A stretch of DNA of 64,000 nucleotides. Source: Allodiplogaster sudhausi. Lineage: Eukaryota; Nematoda; Chromadorea; Rhabditida; Diplogasteridae. The stretch is from contig CALZFC010000016.1 of NCBI GenBank assembly GCA_945643635.1, positions 6,238,501 to 6,302,500 on the forward strand, written 5' to 3'. Shown here piece by piece: positions 35,847-48,406 of this stretch (the stretch's first letter is position 1; each line of letters begins with the position of its first letter). The notes beneath the pieces are model-generated. The model was not told the DNA's origin and made no database searches. It saw nothing but the letters and a program-made list of their open reading frames with translations. Both the position numbers and the translations under genes were made by a program.

Positions 35847-36177
35847 ATGCAGCCATTTCCCGAAGAAGAAGTTCATGATATATTATATGTTTTGTTTTGT
35901 ATTTCGAAGTAAGCAAATTGATTATGGTCGCGATCCTTTTGTTCTGTTCAAGCGAACACTAAATACCCCGCCCTATGTTAGCAAAATTTATTATCAATTT
36001 AGTGTTCTATCAAACGGTCACAAGCCCCGCCAATTTGGCCCCATCCACAGTTTCTCGCCTCTCCTTCTTTCACTACTTCCAAAACTTCCTTCTAAGACTG
36101 AACGTTCAAAGAACGTTGACACTTGTGTTATGAGGTTTATATCCAACTATAAGAAAGAACCCAGAACGTTTGGTTAG
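35847..36177 (+). CDS. small hypothetical gene, two exons
   Basis: Exon 1 at 35847-35908 begins MQPFPEEEVHDILYVLFCIS. A 73-bp intron (GTAAGC to TTAG) is followed by exon 2 at 35982-36177, which reads IYYQFSVLSNGHKPRQFGP then KTERSKNVDTCVMRF, ending at a TAG. A GTTAGT donor just before the stop could lead to another exon at about 36215. The intron size fits other introns in this window. Function unknown. Divergent from the 73-aa open frame at 35336-35557. Confidence 0.45.
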
Positions 36178-36950
36178 TCTTTTGTTTCATGTTATTCCCT
36201 ATTTATTTTCTAGATAATTGACGGAGAGTTTCTGTACAATCGATTTTCTAAAAGAACAACTCTTCAAAATTCTGCCTTGGCATGCCAATGACGCATTTTG
36301 TGGGGGATGGGGCAAGGTCCTATCCAAGATACAAACACATCCTTCCCTCACAAACACTGCTTCACCTCTGCATTTTCGATCGAGTATGTGCATACATAGT
36401 ATGTCAGCCATATGATATTTCAGTTTTGAACAGTGATTCCGAAAGACTTGACTCTCCTCCAACTCTTGCTGCTGATCAGGAACTCCTCACCGATTCAGGG
36501 ACAATGATTCTTCTGGACAGTAAATTTGACGTATGTATGTTTGTACGTACATAGGCTACGACAAAGGTAAGTTTTGTACAACATAAAATGCTCATTGTCA
36601 GTTTTTTCTTCTGATCGTAAGTTCAGTATTAACTTTTATGCAAGACGGAGCAAAGTCATTAGCAACAGTTGTATCCACGCTTTAGTTTGCTGACTTCAAT
36701 TAAGTAAAATATTATCGCATGCGCAGAGAACAAGGTAATTATTTCTAAATACAAGCCAATGACTGCAGTCTGGAAAGTCGTTCCGTTTTTTTCAGAAGGC
36801 TTTTGTTTTTTTTTTTTGCATATTTCTTATTTCGCAATCGACATACTGCAATTTCCTCGATACATCGACGCAAACACATCGTTACATTTATGCTGATAGT
36901 ATTGTTTTCGGTAAAACTATGCGAGTTTCTTTTCTTTTGTCAAATAGACC
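36178..36950. other. no firm gene
   Basis: Possible extra 3' exon at 36215-36290 after acceptor TTTTCTAG. Otherwise nothing recognisable; this is the downstream flank of the minus-strand channel gene. Confidence 0.4.
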
Positions 36951-39900
36951 TTAATGGTACTGTGTAGGCTGTCGTCCCATAGCGATTTTCGAAATCAGGA
37001 TACCGATCTCGAGAATGACGATGAATGAGCAGCCCAGAAGGAGACTGATCTGGCCGCCTATTGAACCGAGTAGAGATGCGAACTCAATTTAGGCATTGTA
37101 GACTACAATTTGTATACCTCTAAGGTTTTAATGCTGTCAAATATCTTTATACTGACCGAAGTCGAGAGTTCTTCAACCTCGACATGGATATACACTGTAT
37201 GAAAAATAATGGCCACGTCACTCTGAAATAACGTCTTTTCCATATAATCCCCAAAATACTTCAGTCTTGTGCTGACAAATTCAAAGGTGGACCCTACAAA
37301 GCTTGCCGTGCAGTTGCCTTCGGATGTTATATTGCTTTTGGACGTATTCGTGAAGGCATTCATCGCAGGAGCGCAGTAATGTTCTTTCTGAATTAAACAT
37401 TAATAAAAAAGTCATTGATGGAATTTAGGATTAAAAAATACACCTTTTGCTCGGTGCTGGGCGCTTGGTAGACGCGAGTTTCGAAGACGTTTGAATGACA
37501 AGGCGGAGGGCACGTGCACTCTGGCCAGCTTGATGGATCGTCACGGGAAGAGAGGAGGGACGAGATGCAAGCAACTTAAGCATATTTAGTATAGCGCCTG
37601 CCAAAAAACGTAACGCTAACGTTTTTCAAAGCCACATGGCGGAGTGCCCTGCTTCCTCACGAAAGTAGCATCCATGCAGCCGCACTCTTGATAAACGAGA
37701 TCTTGATAGCAAGACCGGAAGCAACCCTCAAGTACTACATCGTTGACAAGGATGCAAATATTATTCTCACATCGTTTTAGAATTTTTAGATTGCTAATTC
37801 AAAATCAAAGTAGAATGAAGCCACTTCCGATTTGTCACGAACGCACCGCCCACTTACGCCGCCATAGGCGGAATAAGTAAACTGAACAGATCATTAATTA
37901 TTAATGTTTTCATAGTGAATAAATTAGAGCACATCTTCTAAGAATAATATAAAGCTCTTTATGAAAAACAAGAAAACCTGGCTTATTTGAATACTCGTTG
38001 TGGTTCCAGGAAGAAGTGTGATTCCTTTGCTCTCCGCGTAGACCCCCTGGGATGCTGAAACATAACTAATGTTTTGATTGTTTCCTAGATTTCTAAATTA
38101 TTCACTATTATGGAATGGAAAAAGAAAGAACTTACCGAGCTGAATGAAGACGTTAACCCCAGTTGTTTCCGACCAGACAGCCTGCTCGCCGCTTTGCGCG
38201 TCCACAGTTATAAGAAATCCTAATTAAAAGGCTGATGTCTTAGAGGAGAACAATCACGGGAAAATTATTTATATATGTGAGATTTTAAACTGCCGCGGTA
38301 TTTCACGATCAGCGAAAAAAGAGCCCCAATTCCCATGGTTAATTTTTTTGGTGATCGTATTCCTCCAAGCTTTTTTTTTTAGCAAGATGTAAAGAAAGAA
38401 ATTTTATTTTCTTTATTATTTCAACCTAGGTTATCTTCAACGATCGCAAGATTTGTTGAACGATTCTGTGCAGCCGGGTTAAAGATGAAGCAGTTTCCGA
38501 GGTAGGGATCATGTCGCATTTGAAATGTAGATCTAAAAACATTCCACTTCTGTTGTCAAATCTATGTAGTACATCGTTTAACTCCAAATTGAGTGTTGAT
38601 CCTAAAAGCATCAACGATGATGTCTTCGAGTTTCCAGCTAAGGTCCGGGCGGGTATCATCAGTGATAAAGCTTAGAAGAGCAGGTAGTGATGATTTGAAG
38701 ACAGCCGGGGAGTCCTTCCCCGATGAAATCATCTTAAAATGCGCAATTTAGAGGAAGGGTTTGCTTAAAATTAGGCTCGATCAACTGACGTCAAGCACAC
38801 TCTCCAGCGTATCCGTTCCAAAAATATCTGTGAGACTTTCAAGAGATGCGATTGCTGGAAGCAAGAATTTTTTTTTTTACAAAAGCTGTGATTTTTACAG
38901 TGAGCAATTTGAGCAATTGACGAACAATTGCCACAAGTTGTTCCGGTGTAATTGACAGAGCAAATGCATGTGCGACTGCCATCGACCACTTCGCAGATGG
39001 CAAGCAAATCCTTACTCTGGCAACTGCATTGACAAATTTATGGTTTCTTCTATAATACCACGATAGTATAAGATTCTTATGGTCGTTCTCATTCTCTATT
39101 CCAAACTGACACATTCGCAATTAGTGTACCGCTGGCGGTTCTATATGGACCGCATGAACCATCCGTGCTAGCAGTTGTGGTTATTGAGCTAAATTAAATT
39201 GATAATGATTAAAGAACTTGACCAATCTAAAAAATTATAAACAAGAGAACTAATCGGTTTTTTATTTATTTTTGATGTTCGTTCTAATAATATGAGTGGA
39301 TATGCAATTACGTTGTTGTTTCTGTTGACTGAGTCGAAGATACTGTAGTGGTTGACTGGGTCGAAGAAGTAGTGGCCATAGACTGAGAATCTGTGAGTGT
39401 TGTTGTTGGTGTTGTAATGAGTGAACTTGAAGTCGATGGCGTCGTTCTTTAAAAAATATAAAATAAATAGATCGTCAAAGTTAGTTTTTATATTGTAGTT
39501 TAATTTGAGCATCACACAATAAAGTACTGAACATTTTTCGACAACGGTTATTTTCACTGATGATGAGATAGTTAAAGCAATTCAATGTTTTACGTTACGT
39601 CGGAAATTGTGATGAAGATGACGTAGCCGAGGTCGTAGTCGTAGAAGTAGATGTGATGGGCGTTGATGTGGAAGTCGAAGAGGTCGTCGATGTTGTAATA
39701 GTTGATGACGACGCTGAAGTCGTCGTAATGCAGTCTGGTTTCCCTTGTGATGCTAAGCAGTCGTCAGTTGCACTCTCGTCGACGGGATATGTGGTCGTTG
39801 AAACTGTAATAAACGGAGTTGAAAATTCAGCAGGTTGTTAAACGGTATTACATTCAACTTCTAGAAGGAAGCCATACCAGATTTGCAATACAAGTATTGG

Positions 39901-40340
39901 AGTGATATATGTCCTTTTTCCCCCGCGCAGAACGCATTTCCGGTACCGACGACTTTGTTTGCTTCAATGCAAACCGATTTGGACAGATACTGAAAACTGA
40001 TTGTGAGTAATGATACTTAATAAAGTATGTATATAAACAAAGAGATATACAGTTATTCGAATATAGCTGACAATATAGTACATTCTGCCACGGGTACAAG
40101 TCATGACACATTGGCAGGGATCGTCATGAGAAACGAATAAAGAATATCCCGTGTGGACTGTTGGTTCTTGTTTATTACTTTCAGAGTCATCGAAGAGGAT
40201 AGTAAACTGGTTTCCGTTTACTCAAGTGTAATTCTTTCGCTGAAAACACATACAGGGATTTGTAAGTTCATTGTTTCTCGGTGAGGTTAAGTCGTTCGTC
40301 TTACTAACCGCAGCCAGATTTCCTGCAAGGAGAGCACCTT
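36951..40340 (-). CDS. DEG/ENaC channel with Thr-rich and EGF-like parts, 3' portion
   Basis: Minus-strand exons, best-supported ones last. About 40090-40240: NGNQFTILFDD and GYSLFVSHDDPCQC. About 39870-39990: Cys-containing. About 39600-39830 and 39320-39450: Thr/Ser-rich, mucin-like. About 38930-39040: EGF-like ICEVVDGSRTCICSVNYTG. About 38790-38870: LPAIASLESLTDIFG. About 38430-38680. About 37620-37760: CFRSCYQ and CGCMDATF. 37444-37528: ECTCPPPC, the family's Cys-Pro motif. 37118-37387. 36951-37082: transmembrane 2, LLGSIGGQISLLLGCSF, then a stop. The last three join in phase. DEG/ENaC proteins form trimeric sodium channels with two transmembrane helices per subunit; EGF modules in the loop recall nematode EGAS proteins. 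TM1 was not found; the upstream exons are less certain. Confidence 0.75.
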
Positions 40341-41469
40341 ACCATTGTAAACATATATTTGTTTGCTTCAATGGTCAATCTTGTTAATTTACCAAAAGCG
40401 ATGAAAAGGACGTACGGCAAGAGCGCTGCTTTCATCCTCAATTTAGTGGTTAAAGTGAGATATATCTCTACTTTCTTACAACATTATTTCAGTAATGGGT
40501 CCGATATTAATGATAAAAATCATATAAATGATAGCAATATAATACGAGTGTTTGATGGTACTGAAAAAAGAGTTTGGGGCAACATGCTTCCGTACACTTA
40601 TTGTAACTAACTATTTTGAGTGTGCTCTGTCTCATCAGTCCCTCATAAAACATGCTATTTTCATCTGTCAGGTACCAGGTACTATCTACTTTGTAGTTTC
40701 AAATCTCTAAAATATGTCGACGGCTTTGAAATTAAGTATTACACTTTCAGTTAATCTGTCACTTACAATTAGAATAGCAGCTGAGTATTTTGGGTGATTA
40801 TGATCGGAGGGGGGGATAGCCTTGAATAACTATATGAAATTTATTTCAAGAACATGAAGAGCAGACCGTTTCTCGTAACTGCGAACTTGAAGTAGTCGCA
40901 ACAAGTGATGATCCTGCTAGATTCAAATGGAAGGCGCACATGGATGGACTTGTCCAACCGCGGGCAACTTGTGTGTTGTTCTGCAGCCATGGCAACTGAA
41001 AGTGGGCGATAGAAAGAATGAAATGGGTGAAGACAAAGAGTTAAGATCGTACCGCAAGTTTGCACAGGCACTAAACAATGTAGACATTTAGCTGCCAAAG
41101 AGAGACATCAGAGAAAGTAAACAGATTCTGCGGAAAGGATGTCTCACAAAAGTGACTTCATCTTAATCGAATGAGGTTTAGGCGCCTTTTCTCTCCTCTC
41201 TTAACATTGCCATCATGACTCGTATGACTCGCAGCATCGCTGCCTTTTCTCGTGATCCCTTTTTGCAGACGCTGTCATGGGGATGAGCATCTTCTTTTGT
41301 TCCGGTCGAGCTTGCTGTAAGCATGGGGGAGACTTTGACCTCGATAAGTGGGCAACGGCTTTTCCACTCTTCGTAAACAGATTTGCCTAGCTACGCCAGA
41401 GGATTATAGGAGGTTTAAACACGAAGCTCCTCGAAGTTCCTCTAATTTAGAATGATAACTGACTTTCAA

Positions 41470-41720
41470 AGTAACACTTGGTTATTAATAATTAAAGTCA
41501 TGAATGATTGCCTCATTGTAATTGCCGACGGCGAACGAGAAGATTAGGATGTCGATGCTAGTGGCGATATTAAAATCCGAGAAGAAGCAGTTCTTCTCGT
41601 ATTCTAATGTCGCCACTAGCATCGACATCCGTAAACCAGCATCGATATTATAGGATGAAAAGGAGCGGACTCCTTCGCTGAGCATGTAGAAGAATACACA
41701 CTGACCGTCGTAGTATATGT
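41470..41720 (-). pseudogene. DEG/ENaC ectodomain fragment with inverted duplication
   Basis: Minus-strand frame reads YYDGQCVFFY then SYNIDAGLRMSMLVATLEY, resembling the YGxC...aGL..l.l region of DEG/ENaC ectodomains. The following codons are an inverted copy of the preceding ones (see hairpin 41548-41629), so the protein sequence after this point is unlike the family. Whether it is joined to the gene at 36951-40340 is unknown. Confidence 0.45.
41548..41629. repeat. 82-bp near-perfect hairpin in coding-like sequence
   Basis: Arms of about 36 bp beginning GATGTCGATGCTAGTGGCGA and ending in the complement, with an internal GAGAAGAA/TTCTTCTC core. Confidence 0.9.
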
Positions 41721-41839
41721 ACGTGTGACCACTGATAAAATTAGATTTAACTATTCAGCAACAGAATTATATTTTATGGCAAGTAATATCGATGAATAAT
41801 AATGAAATATCAGAGGTCTTTGCCGCCGCGGTTCAGAAC

Positions 41840-42260
41840 GAATTCGAATTTTCGATCTGGTTAGATTTGAAATCTAAAAGCTTAGAATTCGTGCTGTTCA
41901 CTTTTTGCAGAACACCGAGGAATATCAGAGGGCACCAAGATCATGTCCAATAGCTCCAGCAAGGGGTACTCGCATCAAATGAGTAAGTGCGATCGCAGCG
42001 AGCAACTAGGAGAAAAACACATTTACATCACGCTGTTGCTAGAATTTAAGGAGTGTAGTCATCACGGCTTGCCAATTTTCTCACCACACTCACATTTTAC
42101 AGAAAGATGGTGATATTTTGGCGCGTCACAGCAAGCAACGAGGGAAGAGATGAGAAGGCCATTAATGACGGCTTCCCGAACTGGAAGCACTCCTGTCCAG
42201 GCTCGGCGACGTCGGAATCCGCAAACATCAAGTCCAGCGGAGGTGCTTGTTTCTTTAAAG
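41840..42260 (+). pseudogene. plus-strand paralogue of channel exons at 54.5-54.85 kb
   Basis: Two exon-like blocks. The first (41911-41980, between TTTTTGCAG and GTAAGT) matches the layout of the exon at 54512-54577. The second, at about 42140-42240, reads AINDGFPNWKHSC, against AMDNDFPNWMDSC at about 54790. The rest of a gene was not found, so this is probably a partial duplicate. Confidence 0.5.
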
Positions 42261-42674
42261 GATGCCTCAGGCGAATAATAATTACCTATGTTGTTTTTTT
42301 GCACAGATCAGTTAGTCTCATCGTTAAACTTATTGTTAGATACAGACAATTTGAAGATCTGTCAGTGTTTTTTTTCCGAACAAGCGCAGTAGCCGCTCCG
42401 TCCCTTGTCCCTCTTCTACTTCACACAAAGAAGATTGTCTTGAGAGGTTAAGCAAAATTAATCGAAGCAATATGACATGAAAAATGCTTGAAAACATTCG
42501 AATTGCATGGAAAATGTATAATTCGTTCTGATTTTGTCTTACAACATCTCCAAAGAGCATTGTAACTGACCTGTTGCCGTAGATTGCCTGAAATCAGAGG
42601 AACCAGAGTAATCATTTATCACAGATACGTCAGCTGAATTGGTTCTTCAGTGTAGTGCTCGTTCGTCCAACCTG

Positions 42675-42800
42675 ATCATAGAGAGAGAGAGAGAGACAGA
42701 TAGAGACAGAATTAGGAAGAGAGACGGAGAGAGAGAGAGACAGAGGCAGTGAGAGGTTGGGAGAAGGAGAGAGAGAAAGAGAGACAAGGAGAGTAGCAAT
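42675..42800 (+). repeat. GA microsatellite
   Basis: Imperfect GA tract. Confidence 0.9.
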
Positions 42801-42899
42801 GCTCCTTCACAGTTGATTTTGACTTCAACAGTCACCTTATAGTCGATAAACTTCTTCATGTACATATATGTCATCAATTACTACTTTCTTTTCTGCACC

Positions 42900-44330
42900 T
42901 GCCCAGTCCACGCTTATTTTTATTGTATCTGAACAACGTCAAGGCAATCTTTTTTTATTAAGCATAACTCTCATATGCATGAACTTTGGAGAGAAGACAT
43001 GTCTTGCAGGGGTTACGGTAGAACCGGCTTTAGCAGTTGCATCAAACGCCAGAGTTGGCATTGGATCGATCGGAGGGAAGATGGCCAGCGTCAGCCAGCT
43101 CGATGTGTTTGCAGACTCGCATGTAACTAAACGACACATAATAAAAAGCTATAAGAACAAATGTACAGATCTAATGCATTGATTCACTAATAGAGGCCCT
43201 TCAACAGTCAGAATGGATTAAGAAATCAAGTATAAACAAAAACATACTTGAAGCATTTGAAGAAGGAGCTTGTGCGACTGTGCACGCAGCGCGTGCAAGA
43301 GCCCCGACCTCCAGAACAAGCTCGCAAACAAGAAGATAACACTGCTGTGATGTTTCTCTTTGGATCGTTAAAGCAAAAAATATTATTAAATACAAACTCG
43401 AACAAAACGGCTAATAATGAGAATGAATAAAATAAGAAAAATCTATTATACCTTGTTCCTCACGATCGTAGGGAGCACAGCACTGCTCAACCAGGGCAAG
43501 CCAGGCATATCGTGGCACTTGCATCTAAACGACACAGAATTAATAGAAACCGTCTAAAGAAGGGGAAAATGTCTTCGAATCTCAGCTAAGTAAGAATAAG
43601 AGCCATCACCGAGATAAAGAATGATTCTGCTTTTTCTTCATGGAAAGTCAGAAGTTTTCATTGCCCAACGCAACGCTCATGACTTGTTAGTGCACTTTTG
43701 CCATTGTGTGCTTGTTGACTTTCACAGAATCGTAGTGTGTTAATTTTCTCTTTTTCCTACTATTTCTTCTCCGCTCTCTCTTTCCACTTCTACTTCTCCT
43801 CCTCCTTCTCTTCCTATATCCCGTTCATCTCTTTCTCTTTCTCCTTTTTGTCCATCCTCCTCATTCTGTTTGCCACGTTGTCATTCGTATGCCTCCCACA
43901 CAAACTTCCACTGTCAAAACCTCAACCGAGGAGAATCCGACATATAAACGCATTGGCCTTTGTTTTTTCTTGTAAACACTAAAATGTGTACTTTAACAGA
44001 CCACATTTCAGTCTCTCAATTAGTCAAATTGCGCAATCGCACAGTTTTTTTTTCATGTTAAAAATCTTACAATGTCACTTCAGAATGAAAAAAAGAATCC
44101 ATTGCTCATTTAAAAATCGGTAAGACCATAGGCAAGGGCGTAATTTTAAACCTCACCTCGGCCTAAATTTGAAAACGCCTAAACCGATTACTCTAAAAAC
44201 AACTTCGAATGTACTATGCTCGATATTGATACTGAATCAATGGAACTGAGTTCTACCCACAAACACATCGCTGCTCTTACAACGAAAAGATTCGGAATTG
44301 CGCAAATTAATATTCTAACAAGAAGTCCAA
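42900..44330. other. degenerate Cys-rich fragments, no intact gene
   Basis: Minus-strand stretches near 43000-43110 and 43460-43540 contain EGF-like cysteine spacing but with stops. A CT/TTC-rich stretch at 43740-43860 gives Ser/Phe-rich open frames. Likely decayed copies of the neighbouring channel gene's ectodomain. Confidence 0.4.
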
Positions 44331-44339
44331 ATTTAATTA

Positions 44340-44900
44340 ACTCTTAATCTAGTGGTAATCCCTGAAAAGAAGCATCAGCAACGATTTATTCGAGTTTCCA
44401 GCTAAGAACAGGACGATCGTCATCAGAAATTAGGCGTAGAAAAATAGGAGTTGAAAGCATCTTAAAATGCAAAATTAAAATTGTTTGCATAGCCATGATC
44501 AACTAACATCAGGCAGTCGCTGGAACGCATCATTTCCAAAAAAATCTTTCAGACTTTCAAGAGATGTTAGAGCTGGAAGCTCAATGTACTTTTCAGGTGT
44601 TGTTTCGTGTAATGCAGCTTCAGTAAAGCGTCTAAAAGGAAGTGGCTTCACTATCCATCCGAAAAATCACTTTGGCACACCCTATTCTCTCTCTCACTCT
44701 TTTAAGATTGTTAGGGCTGACTGGTATGCTTCCTTCTCACGTGGTCCTTGCATGGCTGATGTCATGGAAAAGAGAGCATTCTTTTGTTTCGATCGAGCCG
44801 ATTTCCTTGCCGGAAAGACTTTCTTTCGGAAACCCTGATACAAAGTTCCAAGAAAGGGATGCAAGGGCCTTGTTCCTAGTTTGCTCTGAGGAGTGTCACT
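44340..44900 (-). pseudogene. partial tandem duplicate of channel-gene exons
   Basis: 44340-44650 is paralogous to 38580-38870: LPALTSLESLKDFFG matches LPAIASLESLTDIFG, and DDDRPVLSWKLE matches DDTRPDLSWKLE but is followed by an in-frame TAA. 44660-44840 resembles 41190-41330. The intervening 2.3 kb of the first copy is missing. The stop and the deletion point to a dead copy. Confidence 0.65.
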
Positions 44901-45244
44901 CTCAGTAAGCCCACGCTTCTTCAATCAAAAACGGACTTGAAAGAAATTGAAAGGCTCACAAAAGTCAAACCATGCAACTTCTGCAAATAAATATTCAACG
45001 AAAAGAACAGCAGCAATTGTCTGCAGTAAAAAAAACTCTCTCCTTTTATATATCACTGGTGCTATTAATCTAGGAAGAAACGAAGCTGAGCTCGACTTTT
45101 TTGTATGGAACTTTTTTTAGAGTTGAGCTCAACTCTCAATACAATTGCATCAAGTTTAGTTTCAGAGGACAGAGGATATTCTCTTGCTTTTGTTGTTTTT
45201 GATTACACTTCCTTTCCTGCAAGATTTCAAGATACTTTTAAGAA

Positions 45245-46477
45245 ATGATAAATCTCTTTCCCATTCGCAATCGACACCCCAATCTGCGGTACATCCGCCA
45301 GCATCCCCTGGCCTTCTTCTCACCGAATGAGCGTCTACTCGAGGAACGATTTCGCTTGTCGCCAAGGCAGATTCGGCGGCTTGTGCAGCGACTAGCTGCT
45401 AATCTGAACCACTATTCACTCGGAGGCTGGGCGATTACTGCGGAGAACCAAGTCATTTTAATGTTGCTTCTTCTACATCAACTGTGGCTAATCTACTGTA
45501 GGATATACGGTACTAGGTGTTGATTATGCTACGCGCACTGTTGACGAACGCATCTCAAGCAGTCCTGGCGGATCTTTTCGGGTGTTGCCAGGGGACCATT
45601 TCAAACGTGCTCGATCGAGCTCTTCCCGGGATGCATCCCTTGTGGACGAAACTTGTCCGATTTCCCGTGACAAGTGTTCGATATTGCACTGGAGCGGCTG
45701 CTGCATTTGCGCGTCGATGTAAATTTCCAAGTAAGATAACCAGAACAATTCTTTATCTAACAAACCGGGAAAGTGCAACAAATAAAGAAAACAAGTAAAC
45801 AACAATAACAACTACTAAATATTTCTAGAATACTTTCTCTCATACAGAATCCATAACCACTATATCTTTCATCTTCAAATAAAATACTCATTTTAGATGT
45901 CGTGGGTCTAATCGATGGAACCCTAGTGCCTATCATGGCCCCAGTTGACTCTCCTTGGCAGTTTCGTACGAGAAAGGGGTTCACAGCGTTGAATGTTCTA
46001 CTCGTGTGCGACGCTGTGGGTCGCATAATCTATGCAAATGCTAAGTTCCCGGGTAGTTGTCATGACTCTTTCATCTACAGACACTCCAACCTACACGATG
46101 CATTTGTAAACGGCAATATTCCCGATGGCTACGTCTTGCTAGGAGATTCCGGCTTTGCTTGCTCCCGCTTCATTGTCACCCCATATAGAGATCCTAGGAC
46201 ACCCGCCCAAATTGCATTTAACCGTGAGCATAGAAGGACCCGGGTTTTGGTCGAGCAATCGATTGGCATGCTAAAGCGGAGATTTGGCTGCCTCCGAGGA
46301 CAGCTGAGAGTCCAACCGAAGGTGGCAGTTGATTTCATAATGGCATCGATTGCCCTTCACAATCTCGTCATCGACAACGTAACCAGTGGATACCCAATTC
46401 CCCTTCCCAAACAGGCAACCATGATTCACCCACCACAAGCTATTGACCCGCGGACCCACATGGCTAACAATCTCTAA
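45245..46477 (+). CDS. PIF/Harbinger DDE transposase (frameshift possible)
   Basis: The C-terminal exon 45897-46477 has the DDE_Tnp_4 catalytic residues: D in GLIDGTLVPI, D in LLGDSGFACS and E in RVLVEQSIGMLKRRFG. Upstream, 45517-45730 encodes ALLTNASQAVLADLFG and CQGTISNVL, the helix-turn-helix-like region; it joins in phase through a 166-bp intron (45731-45896, GTAAGA to TTTTAG). The N-terminal part, 45245-45480, reads RFRLSPRQIRRLVQRLA and VILMLLLL, but lies in another frame. I found no canonical small intron that links it, so a frameshift, an unresolved intron or a sequence error is possible. The protein would cut and paste the element together with the Myb-like partner. Confidence 0.85.
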
Positions 46478-46602
46478 CTTATTATTGAATAAACTTTTTT
46501 TCAAGGAATATCTGCAAACAACTATAATAAGCAATAAAAGACTATAACTATTTGCTCTGAATATGGTAAATAAATCTATAAAAAATATGCAATCTAACAA
46601 GT

Positions 46603-48406
46603 TTACTTCATACGAGGGAAAAATCCACTTCCAGAGTGAGAAGATGCAGAGAGACGAGTCAACCCTTGTCTTCCGGAATGAGAAGATGCAGAGAGACGAG
46701 GGACAACTCCACTTCCAGAATGAGAAGATGCAGACAGACGCGCGGCCACTCCACTTCGAGAATGAAAAGAAGCAGATGAACGCTGAGGGAAGGCTTCGGT
46801 CGCATTATGAGAATCCTGTAAAAGATTATTCTTGACATTCTTCTGTTCGAAATACTTCTGGGAAAGCCCAGTGTTGAGTAAGGAGTACGATACCAAAAAA
46901 CTTGCTGATAGGCTACGGTATTCGAAGCAAAGAAAAGCAGAGAAATATCCTTTATAAACAGGACGGGGAATAAAAATACTAACTTGTATGTTCAATGGAG
47001 ATTCCTGACCATTCGAAGCATCAAAAACGCTTCCATCGTCGCTATCCATGCTAAGAGAAACAGTCTGCAAATAAAAAAGTCAAGTAATCTATATTATTAA
47101 TTCTTTCACTTGTTTTTCGAACCTGAATTGGCCGCGGTGCATTCGCAAGCTCTGCACGAAGGTCTCGAATCATCTAAATGAAAGTAAGTGTATTGTGAAA
47201 GCAACAAAAAAGGTGCGAAGCACAATTCACAGCATTAATTAGCAAGTTTACGATTCAATTAGCCTTCAATTAGCGAAAGAAAGCAATAGCGCATAGATGA
47301 AAGAAAAGAATTGACCTTAATTGCTTCCCGTGTCATCCTTTGAACAGAACGTGTCGTGATGAGAAGGCACGATCTTGCTTCTTCGGCAAGTTCACGAATG
47401 GCGACTCCAGCTTGTCTTTGCTCCTCAATAACATTCACATCTTAACAACTGTTCCTCACAAGCAGCAACTACTTTTTTAACGAATAGATTTAGTTTACGC
47501 TTTGTATTACCGAATAAAGCCTTCAAAAGCCTTTATAAAACATATATTTAAAAAAAGAAACCTCCAATAGTCGCACGGTGGCAATCCGCACGTCACGCTC
47601 AGAAGCAATGCGCCGCTTTCGGCCATTATGCTTCATTGACTCGCGAAAGTCATCTTCCTGAAATAAACATAAAGAAGAATTCTCTCCTAAGTATACCTCC
47701 AATCCAAACATCCTGTAAACATAAAATTGTCAGCAACCTGTTCATTATACGCGATCACTTCTTCGTGATCGAACAGGCCGGAATCGTGCGCCGAAAAAAC
47801 ACTTGACGAAGAGCCGTTACTCGCACGTGACTCTACTTGTGAGCGATTCTTCTGATTAAAAGGATGTGCATCATACAAGAGAAAATTTATCCTTGCCAAT
47901 ATATGTATATACAAAAAGGAATTTGGTGACCTTTTCAAGGGAGGAATCAGCTGTGATTCCCCTATGTCGGAGATCCCAGCAAAAGCTGGGGTATGCCCAT
48001 AATTGTCGAGTAGCTCCAGCTCCGCGGGAACAAAGAGATCACGTGCTTCTTAAAGTCGGCGTTCTTCTTCGAGGTCTAGACCGCCGCCAGTTCGTTCCGA
48101 GTACCTCGAGTATCAAGAATAATGCTTGCTTCGCGCCAAAGAATGAAATAGTTACCTTTTTTGAGGGACTGAGTACTCTTTCACAGTTGATAGAGTCGAC
48201 TGCCACAGACGCGTGCATCTCTCTTCCGTTATCTCCTTGTTTCCCGTGCGCAGCTGCGAATTGTCCACAACAAGCCGCCAAGCTTCATGCCGCTTTGCGT
48301 TGGCGTTAGGAGCCCTCTTCGAGTTCCCGTCGACAATGAACTCTCGTAACTTCTGAATCTCCTCCAAAATCACTTGTTTCTCCTCGTCGTTAAGTCGACG
48401 AGGCAT
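46603..48406 (-). CDS. Harbinger Myb/SANT-like accessory protein
   Basis: First exon 48156-48406 starts MPRRLNDEEKQVILEEIQ, a Myb/SANT-like DNA-binding region (..EAWRLVV.., ..RLWQSTLSTVKEY..), and ends at GTAACT. Further minus-strand exons with good sites follow at about 47748-47853 (RSQVESRASNGSSSS), 47560-47660 (EDDFRESMKHNGRKRR), 47333-47434 (VAIRELAEEARSCLL), 47124-47173, 46992-47068, and a last exon 46603-46817. That last exon encodes four copies of an RLSASSHSGSG-type repeat and a stop. Most junctions are in phase 0; the link between the first two exons is least certain. In known Harbinger elements the partner helps nuclear import of the transposase and binding to the ends. The Ser/Gly/His repeat tail is unusual. 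Confidence 0.75.

Noticed and set aside
42868..43182. Plus-strand open frame containing GSIGGKMASVSQL that vaguely recalls the DEG/ENaC TM2 start
   Set aside because: No hydrophobic helix follows, and the minus strand of the same region shows EGF-like cysteine spacing, so the resemblance is probably chance.
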